A DNA stretch of 20,929 nt from contig SKTL01000175.1 in the NCBI GenBank assembly GCA_007122555.1, forward strand, positions 1 through 20,929, in the 5' to 3' direction. The translations under genes and the position numbers were made by a program. Source of the DNA: Thermomicrobiaceae bacterium. Its GTDB lineage: Bacteria; Chloroflexota; Chloroflexia; Thermomicrobiales; Thermomicrobiaceae. Under the pieces are notes generated by a model that was given only the letters and a program-made list of their open reading frames with translations, had not been told where the DNA came from and did no database searches. Positions within the stretch are counted from its first letter, which is position 1, and the number at the start of each line of letters is the position of its first letter. Shown one piece after another: positions 9,514-18,322 of the stretch.

Positions 9514-10386
9514 TTGCCGACACCCCGTGAAATCAAGAGACGGATCCAGAGTATCCGCAATACCTCCCAGATCACCCGCGCGATGGAAATGGTCGCCGCG
9601 TCAAAGATGCGGCGAGCCCAGCAGGCCGTGACCGCTTCACGACCGTATTCCGATCGACTGCGCTTGATGATCGGTGATCTGGCGGCGATGGCTGCGGCGG
9701 ATGAGGAACAACATGTTTTTCCGCTGCTCGAGCGGCGAGAGATCAATCGTTCGCAGCTGATGATCGTCACTGCTGACCGGGGTCTTGCCGGAGCCTTCAA
9801 CTCGAATGTGATCCGGCGGGCCACGCAGTTCATGCGCGAGCGCGAAGAAGGATATGAGAACATTGATGTCGTCGCGATCGGTCGCAAGGGTCGCGACTTC
9901 ATGAATCGCTTCGGCCAGCCGATGGTTGCCGACTTCACAAACCTCCCGGATCGACTGTCGATCGACGACGTCCGGCCGATGATCCAGATTGCGTCCGAGG
10001 ACTTCATCAGCGGCAAGATTGACGCCGTGTACGCCGTGTATACGCAGTTCATTAATACGCTTCGGCAGGAACCGCGAGTCCTTCAGATTCTGCCGATCGA
10101 ACCGCCGGAAGACACGGGTGAAGCGCGCGACTACATTTTTGAGCCCGATCCGACGACGGTGCTGAACGCATTGCTTCCAAGGTACATCGAGGTTCAGATC
10201 TATCAGACGCTACTTGAGTCGGTCGCCTCTGAGCACAGCGCCCGGATGGTTGCGATGCGTAACGCCACGGATAACGCAAAAGAGATTCAGGACGAACTGA
10301 CGATGACCTACAACAAGGCGCGGCAGGCGCAGATCACCGCTGAGGTGTCTGAGATCGCCGCGGGAGCCGTTGCCCAGCAACGGTAG
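9514..10386 (+). CDS. atpG: ATP synthase subunit gamma
   Basis: Gamma is the rotating central shaft. The 290-residue product begins PTPREIKRRIQSIRNTSQIT, then RAMEMVAASKMRRAQ, the conserved N-terminal helix, and ends in the matching C-terminal helix (SARMVAMRNATDNAKEIQDE). These two form the coiled coil inside the head. The start is TTG 9514: no ATG or GTG is available in frame at the conserved N-terminus, and GGGAGGG lies upstream at good spacing. A TTG start may keep gamma output low relative to alpha and beta (inference). Confidence 0.96.
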   Translation: MPTPREIKRRIQSIRNTSQITRAMEMVAASKMRRAQQAVTASRPYSDRLRLMIGDLAAMAAADEEQHVFPLLERREINRSQLMIVTADRGLAGAFNSNVIRRATQFMREREEGYENIDVVAIGRKGRDFMNRFGQPMVADFTNLPDRLSIDDVRPMIQIASEDFISGKIDAVYAVYTQFINTLRQEPRVLQILPIEPPEDTGEARDYIFEPDPTTVLNALLPRYIEVQIYQTLLESVASEHSARMVAMRNATDNAKEIQDELTMTYNKARQAQITAEVSEIAAGAVAQQR

Positions 10387-10429
10387 TGACAGGCAGGGGA
10401 GCTCTGCACGAGTTCCCGCGACCGAATAG

Positions 10430-11857
<1,428 letters not shown>

Positions 11858-11897
11858 CGCGAACACGCACCCAGGCTGTACCTCCGGTTGATCAGTG

Positions 11898-11911
11898 ATC
11901 TTCCGGAAGAT
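11898..11911. repeat. 14-bp perfect palindrome before atpC
   Basis: ATCTTCCGGAAGAT is a perfect palindrome in the atpD-atpC gap, ending one base before GGAG (11912-11915), the ribosome site of atpC. In RNA it could form a five-pair stem with a CCGG loop next to that site. Regulatory use is unproven. Confidence 0.4.
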
Positions 11912-11921
11912 GGAGAACTGA

Positions 11922-12374
11922 ATGGCAAAGCTCAGTGTCGAAATCATTACCGGAGAGCGTGTCGTCTACGAGGAGTCGGACGTCGACATGGTTGTGGCTC
12001 CAGGCGCCGACGGTTCGCTTGGTCTGCTGCCAAGTCATGCTCCGCTCTTCACGTTGCTCTCGCTCGGAGAGATGCGGGTGATCAAGGGTGGAGAGGAGCA
12101 GTCGCTGGCGGTGTTTGGCGGCTTCCTCGAAATCGTAAACGATCACATCCGGATTCTGGCTGATGCGGCTGAAAAGGCTGAAGAGATCGACGTGGATCGC
12201 GCGGAAGTGGCGCGTCAACGCGCCGAGTCTCGCAAGTCGGAAGGCACGAGCGCGTTTGAAGACATGATGCGCGCTGAGGCGGCGATGCGTCGCTCCATGG
12301 TGCGGTTGAAGATCAGTCGCCGTCGGCAGGGGCGTCAGGGATCTGGCGGCGGGCAGTCACAGAATCCGAATTAG
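11922..12374 (+). CDS. atpC: ATP synthase subunit epsilon
   Basis: Epsilon sits at the base of the gamma shaft and inhibits ATP hydrolysis. The 150-residue product has the N-terminal beta sandwich (LSVEIITGERVVYEESDVDMVV, then GSLGLLPSHAPLFTLL with the conserved LP-HAPL) and a two-helix C-terminal part rich in Ala, Glu and Arg. The last 20 or so residues are a basic, Gly/Gln-rich tail (RRRQGRQGSGGG) longer than in many relatives. It closes the atp operon and is followed at 12404 by a clear terminator. Confidence 0.95.
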   Translation: MAKLSVEIITGERVVYEESDVDMVVAPGADGSLGLLPSHAPLFTLLSLGEMRVIKGGEEQSLAVFGGFLEIVNDHIRILADAAEKAEEIDVDRAEVARQRAESRKSEGTSAFEDMMRAEAAMRRSMVRLKISRRRQGRQGSGGGQSQNPN

Positions 12375-12403
12375 GCCCGCACATCGAGTATGATTGATCG
12401 GAG

Positions 12404-12440
12404 AGCACCGGCTGGATGGCGATCCCGGCCGGTGCTTCTC
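12404..12440 (+). terminator. Terminator of the ATP synthase operon
   Basis: AGCACCGGC (12404-12412) pairs with GCCGGTGCT (12428-12436). Inside, GGAT and ATCC pair around the tetraloop GGCG after a small internal loop. TTCTCTGT follows, a pyrimidine-rich but impure tail. The position, 30 bases after atpC and before murA, fits an operon end. Confidence 0.68.
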
Positions 12441-12543
12441 TGTGAAACAGCAATTCACGCACGGATCGACTAGACTAGTACGTATGAACGCGCCGGCAGA
12501 GACCGGTCAACCCGATTTCGATTCTCCGACCTGAGGAGCGAGC

Positions 12544-13830
12544 ATGCAGACAAGCGTCGATACAGCCACGATTCGAATCCGCGGCGGTGAACGACTGACC
12601 GGACGCGTGCCGATCTCCGGCGCAAAGAACGCCGCCCTTCCCGTCATGGCGGCCGCGCTCCTGACCGAAGAGGAGTGTCTGCTCGAGAATGTGCCGGCGC
12701 TCGAAGATATTTTCGTGATGGCCGACCTGCTGCGCTGGCTCGGCGCCGACGTGGATTTCGACCAGACGAATGGCCGCGTTCGAATCTGCGCCGCCTCTAT
12801 TCATCGTCGCGAGGCCCCTCAGGAACTGGTCGAGCGCATGCGAGCATCGTTCCTGGTTACCGGTCCCTTGCTAGCGCGCTTTGGCGATGTGCATTCAACA
12901 ACGCCGGGCGGGTGCAAACTCGGGAGCCGGCCCGTGGATGTTGATGTTCGTGGGTTGCACCGGATGGGCGCAGTGGTCGAGCAGGGCGAAAACGGCTATC
13001 ATCTGAGCGCTCCGCGACTCTATGGCAACGATATCTACATGGATTATCCCAGCCATACTGGTACGGAGAACCTGCTGATGGCCGCGACGCTGGCCCGCGG
13101 GAATACCCGGATCGTCAACGCCGCGTCGGAACCGGAGATTGTCTCGCTCGGGTCTATACTGATGGACATGGGCGCCCGGATCACCGGCGTCGGTACGCCG
13201 CATATCTCGGTTCAGGGCGTCGATCGGCTACGCGGGTATCGCGCGGCGATTTTGCCGGATCGCCTCGAAGCCGGCGCGTTCGCGATCGCGGCCGTTATTA
13301 CCGGCGGAGAGGTGGTTCTGGAACGCGTTTCCGAACCCGATATGCTGCCGCTCACGCATAAGATCCGCGAAGCGGGCGGTGAAGTCTGGTGGAGCGAGCA
13401 TGAGATGATGGTTCGAGGAAACGGTCCGCTCCGTCCTACCGACATTCAGGCGCTGCCGTTTCCCGGTTTCCCGACTGACCTGCAGGCTCCCTTCGCCGTG
13501 CTGATGACGCAAGCGCACGGGCAGAGCCGGATCTACGAGCGTGTGTTTAACGATCGTCTCCGCTATGTCGCTGAACTGCAGTCGATGGGCGCGAACATCG
13601 AGCTGATCGACAAGCAGCAGGCGGTGATCTACGGTCCGAGTCGACTGACCGGCGCAGATGTTCGCGCACTCGATATTCGCAGCGGCGCATGTCTCGTTCT
13701 TGCCGGGCTGGTCGCCGAGGGTGAGACACGAGTCAGGGATATTCAGCACCTGCGACGCGGATACGAGGACATCGTTGGCAAGCTGTCTTCGATCGGCGCG
13801 GATATCGATTATCTGCCAGGCGAGGCGTAG
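12544..13830 (+). CDS. murA: UDP-N-acetylglucosamine 1-carboxyvinyltransferase
   Basis: MurA transfers enolpyruvate from PEP to UDP-GlcNAc, the first committed step of peptidoglycan synthesis, and is the fosfomycin target. The 428-residue product shows the inverted-barrel fold with Lys28-Asn29 (SGAKNAALPV), the active-site loop PGGCKLGSRPVD with the catalytic Cys124 retained (so fosfomycin sensitivity is expected from the target itself), and FPTDLQAPF with the catalytic Asp. GAGGAG stands before ATG 12544. No convincing promoter is seen in 12445-12540. Whether this genome has a second MurA cannot be seen here. The product implies that the host makes a murein wall. Confidence 0.96.
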   Translation: MQTSVDTATIRIRGGERLTGRVPISGAKNAALPVMAAALLTEEECLLENVPALEDIFVMADLLRWLGADVDFDQTNGRVRICAASIHRREAPQELVERMRASFLVTGPLLARFGDVHSTTPGGCKLGSRPVDVDVRGLHRMGAVVEQGENGYHLSAPRLYGNDIYMDYPSHTGTENLLMAATLARGNTRIVNAASEPEIVSLGSILMDMGARITGVGTPHISVQGVDRLRGYRAAILPDRLEAGAFAIAAVITGGEVVLERVSEPDMLPLTHKIREAGGEVWWSEHEMMVRGNGPLRPTDIQALPFPGFPTDLQAPFAVLMTQAHGQSRIYERVFNDRLRYVAELQSMGANIELIDKQQAVIYGPSRLTGADVRALDIRSGACLVLAGLVAEGETRVRDIQHLRRGYEDIVGKLSSIGADIDYLPGEA

Positions 13831-13856
13831 TCCGGCAACGCGACTCCGGAGTTTTC
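13831..13856 (+). terminator. Weak candidate terminator after murA
   Basis: TCCGG (13831-13835) can pair with CCGGA (13846-13850), followed by GTTTTCCC. The stem is only five pairs, so termination would be weak. Confidence 0.28.
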
Positions 13857-13951
13857 CCGACACCGTTCGCTCCGGTTCATGTGGCGGAATCGCACTGATT
13901 TCGTCCATAATAGAGACAATCATTCGATGCTGGCCTCCTGAAAGGGTTTCA

Positions 13952-14647
13952 ATGTCGTCCGATCAGCATCACGATTCCGAAGAAACGACGAACACGACAG
14001 ATGGGCTGTCTGGCGCCGGAGAAGAATCCGAACATCGACCTGTCTCGCTCCGGGACCGGATCATTCCATTCAGTGCGCTCGGAATCCTGGTTATCCTCAT
14101 CGGCGTATTCGCCTATACGCTGTACACGCCGACAAGCTCCAGCCTCGGCGCGGGCGGCCGGGTGAATTCCACAGGCAGCAAAGTGTTCCTGGGCGACCGC
14201 ATGGCGCCGGACTTCACACTTGAAACCTTCGACGGTTAACAGGTCTCTCTCTCTGATCTCGAGGGTCAGTCAGTCGTGATTAATTTCTGGTCCTCATGGT
14301 GCCCGCCTTGCCGGGACGAGGCGCCAATGCTCAACGCGTTTCACGCCGAAACCCAGGACAATGATGAAGTCACGTTGATCGGCGTAGCGGTCTGGGATCG
14401 CCCCGAGGATTCGCTGGACTTCATGCGGCAATACAATCTGAGCTTTACAAATCTGTTTGATCAGCGTGGGTCGGTTCTGATCGACTACGGGGTCTACGGA
14501 GTGCCGGAGACCTATTTCATCGGGCCCGATGGCACGCTGAACGGGAAGTACCGGGGACCGTTGGAATCGGCGGATCACATTCAGGAGTTGAAGGACGAGT
14601 TCGCGGCGGTGGCGTCTGAAACGGCCAGTGTCAGCCCGGGATCGTGA
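13952..14647 (+). pseudogene. ccmG: CcmG/ResA-type thioredoxin, interrupted by an in-frame TAA
   Basis: Read through, the gene has 231 codons. An acidic cytoplasmic N-terminus is followed by one membrane helix (about residues 43-58) and a periplasm-facing thioredoxin domain starting MAPDFTLETFDG. Codon 96 is TAA (14237-14239). The same frame then continues QVSLSDLEGQSVVINFW with the active site WCPPC (Cys117, Cys120) and GVYGVPETYF, the cis-Pro motif typical of CcmG/DsbE. CcmG reduces apocytochrome c and CcmH cysteines. The stop lies where relatives have a Lys, Gln or Glu after DG, so one base change explains it. No other stop or frameshift is present, which suggests a recent mutation or a sequence error. 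A GTG at 14276 could restart, but that product would lack the anchor and the first strand. The gene start is ATG 13952 with AAAGGG before it; a lone CATAAT (13906-13911) could be a -10. Confidence 0.85.
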
Positions 14648-14727
14648 AGTCGGAGAACTCCTGATTGTCGAGGCCGGGGCCGTGTGACAGGCTCGTCGCG
14701 AGCGATCAACCAGCCTGGTGTTGATGG

Positions 14728-15210
14728 GTGAAAGACGTCGGGGGCAGCTTGGATATCGCCGATGCAGGGCAGGTCTTTTTGCGGCTGGCGCACGGCCTGG
14801 CGGCGGCGGTCTGGGTTGGCGGCGGGGCCTATTACTTGCTGGCGGTTCGTCCCAACATCCGCAGCAGGAACGATGAAGCGTCGCGCGCGCTCGGAGTAGA
14901 GGTCCAGCGCGAGTTCGGCGAGTGGGCCGCGGTTGCGACGATTGTGATGATCGCGTCGGGCGTGATCCTGATGTTCGAGCGGTTGTCCGGAGGACAGGGA
15001 ACGACCGTCTACGTCGCGCTGCTGGCGATAAAAGTTCTTGCCGCAGTCGCTGCGTTCTGGATGACCGGCGTCTTGCGGCCGTCACGGGGAATAAGCCGGC
15101 GCCGGCGCACCGGGAAGCTCGACACGGCCTGGCTCGTTCTCGGTCTGAGTATAGCGGCGTTTCTGATTGGCGCGCTTCTGACGACGCTCTATCCGGCAGA
15201 CATCGGGTAG
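14728..15210 (+). CDS. CopD-like four-helix membrane protein in the ccm cluster
   Basis: The 160-residue product has four predicted membrane helices (about 15-42, 66-84, 92-111, 134-155) and little outside the membrane apart from a basic loop (RPSRGISRRRRTG). The first helix LRLAHGLAAAVWVGGGAYYL resembles the start of CopD-type and related heme-b or copper-linked membrane domains, with a conserved His in helix 1. No second clear heme ligand pair is visible, so the relation is tentative. It sits between ccmG and ccmE on the same strand, which suggests a link to cytochrome or oxidase assembly. The start is uncertain: GTG 14728 lacks a good ribosome site, and TTG 14749 preceded by GGGGG is an alternative. 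It could simply be an uncharacterised membrane protein. Confidence 0.5.
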   Translation: MKDVGGSLDIADAGQVFLRLAHGLAAAVWVGGGAYYLLAVRPNIRSRNDEASRALGVEVQREFGEWAAVATIVMIASGVILMFERLSGGQGTTVYVALLAIKVLAAVAAFWMTGVLRPSRGISRRRRTGKLDTAWLVLGLSIAAFLIGALLTTLYPADIG

Positions 15211-15253
15211 ACAGGAAAATTACTACAGCCACCGGACGCGATGGCTGGTACCA

Positions 15254-15282
15254 TTGCCAGAGACGATAGGCAGCGTTATAAG
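15254..15282 (+). promoter_or_regulatory. Sigma70-type promoter of the ccmE-F-H-I-A-B-C-D operon
   Basis: TTGCCA (15254-15259) and TATAAG (15277-15282) are 17 bases apart, four and five matches to consensus. Transcription would start near 15289, giving a short leader that contains the ribosome site GGAGGAGGAAGG before the ccmE GTG at 15306. This is the best promoter in the right half of the window. Confidence 0.62.
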
Positions 15283-15305
15283 TTGCCGAACGCGGAGGAG
15301 GAAGG

Positions 15306-15803
15306 GTGACCTCGAATCGAGCCTGGTTCAATCCAAAGATCGCAATTGCGGCCGCCGTTCTGGTCATGGCCGTCGGTTACCTCATGTACACAAGCACGCA
15401 GAGCACCTCGGCGTCCTTCTTCGACACAGTGAGCGAGCTGAATGCTCGTGCTGATTCGAACGACGGACAGCTGGTTCGTGTCGGTGGGGACGTTGTGCAG
15501 GATTCGATCGATATTGATGGCGTTGGCGGTCCGGTCTATTTCGAGATAACGGACGGCGAAGATATCCTGGCGATCACCTACGACGGTCAGGTTCCTGATA
15601 TTTTTGACGAGCACATCGAAGCGGTTGTTGAGGGAACGTATTACAAGGATGGGATCTTCCAGGCGGATACCGTGCTGACGAAGTGCCCGTCTCGTTTCCA
15701 CGACGAAGAGTATGACGACTACGATGGCGACTATGACGATTACGATTACGACGAGAAGCATCCCGACGACGAGGATTTTTCCGAGACAGCTACGAACGAT
15801 TAA
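15306..15803 (+). CDS. ccmE: Heme chaperone CcmE, unusual attachment motif
   Basis: CcmE receives heme covalently from CcmC/D and hands it to CcmF on the outer face of the membrane. The 165-residue protein has one N-terminal membrane anchor (about 10-28), the OB-fold core (LVRVGGDVV, then VYFEITDGEDILAITYDGQVPDIF, then EAVVEGTYYKDGIFQADTVLTK) and then KCPSRFHDEEY. Cys127 stands where classical CcmE has the heme-binding His. Phe131 replaces the Tyr of the variant CXXXY motif. His132-Tyr136 form a classical HXXXY five residues later. The final 30 residues are rich in Asp and Tyr. A strong ribosome site precedes GTG 15306. The family call is secure; which residue carries heme is open. Confidence 0.92.
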   Translation: MTSNRAWFNPKIAIAAAVLVMAVGYLMYTSTQSTSASFFDTVSELNARADSNDGQLVRVGGDVVQDSIDIDGVGGPVYFEITDGEDILAITYDGQVPDIFDEHIEAVVEGTYYKDGIFQADTVLTKCPSRFHDEEYDDYDGDYDDYDYDEKHPDDEDFSETATND

Positions 15804-15822
15804 CTAGGAGAGGCCTTTCGGA

Positions 15823-17811
15823 GTGGCGGAGCTTGGTTCCGGCGTCCTCATTGTAGCGCTCCTGCTCTCACTCTACGGGTTCGCTGTTGCGCTTGTTGGC
15901 GCTCATCGCAACATCCCCGAACTGGTAGAAAGCTCGATCCGCGCCACCTGGGGTGTGGCGGCGCTGGTCGTGATAGCATCAGGCGCGCTCCTTTATGCAT
16001 TCATAACCCACGATTTCAGCCTGGATTACGTCGCCGGGCGTTCCAGCACCGACATGCCGATGGGGTACGTGCTTTCGGCGTTCTGGGGCGGTCAGGAAGG
16101 CAGTCTGCTCTACTGGGCGACGGTCTCGACGGTCCTGGCGGCCATCGCGATTACGATGCATCGCAAACGTGATCGGGCGCTGATTCCGTACGTGGTCATG
16201 ACGTCGTTCGCGATCAATATCTTCTTCCTTGTGATGCTGACGATGATCACCAGCCCGTTCACGGTTCGGGCCAACGTCCCTGCCGAAGGGATGGGACTGA
16301 ACCCGCTGCTTCGCGATCCCGGAATGATGATCCACCCTCCGCTCCTCCTGGGCGGTTTCGCCGCGTTTGCGGTTCCATTTTCGTTCGCAATCGCCGCGCT
16401 GGTAACCGGACGTCTCGGTGAAGACTGGATCCGTGCGATACGGCACTGGGCGTTGATTGCCTGGGGCGTCCTCGGGCTCGGGCTGCTGATCGGCGCATGG
16501 TGGGCGTATCACGTGCTCGGCTGGGGCGGTTACTGGGGCTGGGATCCCGTGGAGAACGTAGCGCTTCTGCCATGGCTGACGGCCACCGCGTTCATTCACT
16601 CGGTCATCGTCCAGGAACGACGAGGCATGCTCAAGATCTGGAACATGTCGCTGATCGTCGCATCGTTCATTCTGGCGATCTTCGCGACGTTCGTTGTCCG
16701 CAGCGGCGTGCTATCCTCAGTTCATTCCTTCGCAACTTCCGAAATCGGCCCGTGGTTTCTCGGATTTCTCGCGATCATTACCATCGGTTCAGTCGGGTTG
16801 CTGATCTACCGCATACCGGGGTTGCAGAGCGACCGGCAACTGGAATCGGTTGTCTCCCGTGAAGGCGGCTTCCTGTTCAACAACCTGCTCTTCACGGCCA
16901 TGGCGTTTGCAACGTTCTGGGGCACGGTGTTCCCGATCGTCAGCGAATTGTTCCGGGATACGAAACTCATGGTGGGACCGCCGTTTTACGATCAGGTCAA
17001 CGGCCCGATTCTGCTGGCGCTGATTATCCTGATGGGTATCGGCCCGCTGCTGGCCTGGCGTCAGTCGTCAACGTCGCTCCTCTTCAAGAACCTGCTCTGG
17101 CCCGGACTTGCCGGAGTTATCGCCACGATTGTCTCGATAGTCATGCTGGAGCACATTCTGGCGTCGGTGGCGGTCGGCGCAACGATCTTCGCCGTGGGTA
17201 CGATCGTGCTGGAGTACGTTCGCGGATCTCGAGCGCGGCGTCGAAGTACTGGTGAGATGTATCCGGTCGCGATCACCATGCTGTTCCGCAAGAATTCTCG
17301 CCGGTATGGCGGCTATCTCGTGCATCTGGCTGTCGCGATTATGGCGCTCGGGGTGATCGGTTCCCATTTCTTCCAGACGGAGCGACAGTTCGTGATGGAG
17401 CCGGGAGAGACCGGTGAAATCGGCGCCTACCAGGTTACATTCCAGGGGCTTGAAAACCGGCAGACCGCGGATGCGAACGTCATCGCGGCAGTGGTCGATG
17501 TCGCCCGTAACGGCGAGCACCGGGGAACCGTTGAAGCGTATCGCTTCTTCTATCGGAACTTTGAGGATCAGCCGACCGCCGAGATGGGCGTAATGACGAT
17601 CGGGATTGACGACGTCTATGTCGTGCTGGATCGCTGGGAAGAGTCTGGAACAGTAGGACTGCGGGTCTTTATCAATCCGATGGTAAGCTGGATATGGATC
17701 GGCGGCGGCGTGTTCGTCGTCGGAATGTTGACGCTGTTCTGGCCGAATCCGAAACCATCACGCTCGCGCGCTGCCGGACCGGCCCGAAAGGCGGTGCTCC
17801 GTGAAGCCTAG
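15823..17811 (+). CDS. ccmF: Cytochrome c heme lyase CcmF
   Basis: CcmF takes heme from holo-CcmE and attaches it to the CXXCH of apocytochrome c. The 662-residue multi-helix membrane protein has the family features: LNPLLRDPGMMIHPPLLL (159-176, with His171), the tryptophan-rich WWD domain WGGYWGWDPVENV (234-246) facing outward, a further conserved His at the end of that helix region (ATAFIHS, His259), and a C-terminal soluble loop followed by the last helix MVSWIWIGGGVFVVGML. AGGAGAGG lies nine bases before GTG 15823. It is 19 bases after ccmE and overlaps ccmH by 11 bases, so the genes are translationally linked. Confidence 0.97.
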   Translation: MAELGSGVLIVALLLSLYGFAVALVGAHRNIPELVESSIRATWGVAALVVIASGALLYAFITHDFSLDYVAGRSSTDMPMGYVLSAFWGGQEGSLLYWATVSTVLAAIAITMHRKRDRALIPYVVMTSFAINIFFLVMLTMITSPFTVRANVPAEGMGLNPLLRDPGMMIHPPLLLGGFAAFAVPFSFAIAALVTGRLGEDWIRAIRHWALIAWGVLGLGLLIGAWWAYHVLGWGGYWGWDPVENVALLPWLTATAFIHSVIVQERRGMLKIWNMSLIVASFILAIFATFVVRSGVLSSVHSFATSEIGPWFLGFLAIITIGSVGLLIYRIPGLQSDRQLESVVSREGGFLFNNLLFTAMAFATFWGTVFPIVSELFRDTKLMVGPPFYDQVNGPILLALIILMGIGPLLAWRQSSTSLLFKNLLWPGLAGVIATIVSIVMLEHILASVAVGATIFAVGTIVLEYVRGSRARRRSTGEMYPVAITMLFRKNSRRYGGYLVHLAVAIMALGVIGSHFFQTERQFVMEPGETGEIGAYQVTFQGLENRQTADANVIAAVVDVARNGEHRGTVEAYRFFYRNFEDQPTAEMGVMTIGIDDVYVVLDRWEESGTVGLRVFINPMVSWIWIGGGVFVVGMLTLFWPNPKPSRSRAAGPARKAVLREA

Positions 17812-18322
17812 AATTCTCGGCGCACTGGTGATGACGTGTCTCGTTTTGCTGTTACCAGCGGGTGTTCTGGCTGAGCGTGAAGAGCCCTTGAGCCCGCAGG
17901 CGCTGAAGATCGCCAACGATCTGAATTGCCCCGTGTGTGAAGGGCAGAGCGTTCGGGATTCAAACTCCCAGCTCGCTCGCGACATGCGGCGCACGGTTCA
18001 GGAACGCCTTGACGAGGGATACACTGAAGAAGAGGTGTACGACTACTTCGTCGATCGATATGGCGTTGGCATCTTGCGGGAACCGCCCAAGAGCGGGTTC
18101 TTCATGACGCTGTGGTGGGCGCCCGTTATAGGGATCGCCATCGGCGCGCTGGTGCTTGGCACGTTCATCGCGCAGCGGAAGAAGCCGGTGCAGGCGACGA
18201 CGGAGCCCTCCGCCGGATCAGCCAGTGATGAACACGACCCGGATGATGATCTCTCCGAGTACGAGCAAAAGATCCTTCGGGACCTCGACGACGATGATTC
18301 ATTACGGAATGGGCGGCAGTAG
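17801..18322 (+). CDS. ccmH: Cytochrome c maturation thiol protein CcmH
   Basis: CcmH (CcmH/CycL/NrfF family) handles the apocytochrome cysteines before heme ligation. The 173-residue product has a signal peptide ending about VLA-E (residue 24), the active motif LNCPVCEGQSVRDSNS with Cys43 and Cys46 (usual form LRCPVCQNQSIADSNA), the short three-helix domain (residues 30-95), one membrane helix (about 102-124) and an acidic cytoplasmic tail of about 45 residues. The tail is longer than in minimal CcmH proteins. GTG 17801 overlaps the end of ccmF. The presence of an intact CcmH is notable given the type of CcmE here. Confidence 0.95.
   Translation: MKPRILGALVMTCLVLLLPAGVLAEREEPLSPQALKIANDLNCPVCEGQSVRDSNSQLARDMRRTVQERLDEGYTEEEVYDYFVDRYGVGILREPPKSGFFMTLWWAPVIGIAIGALVLGTFIAQRKKPVQATTEPSAGSASDEHDPDDDLSEYEQKILRDLDDDDSLRNGRQ

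Noticed and set aside
14237..14239. Programmed read-through or recoding of the ccmG TAA
   Set aside because: TAA is not used for selenocysteine or pyrrolysine, no stimulatory structure is evident, and TAA ends other genes in this window normally.
14240..14256. Short TC repeat just after the ccmG stop as a phase-variation tract
   Set aside because: It has only about five units, and the frames on both sides match, so slippage here would break rather than restore the gene and could not remove the TAA.
14276..14647. Downstream half of ccmG as an independent cytoplasmic thioredoxin
   Set aside because: A GTG exists, but the product would lack the first strand of the fold and the membrane anchor, and its ribosome site is poor and too distant.
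14294..15367. Minus-strand open frame of 357 codons across ccmG, the CopD-like gene and ccmE
   Set aside because: The translation is an Arg/Pro/Ser-rich shadow without domains and runs opposite to three genes with clear membrane or thioredoxin features.
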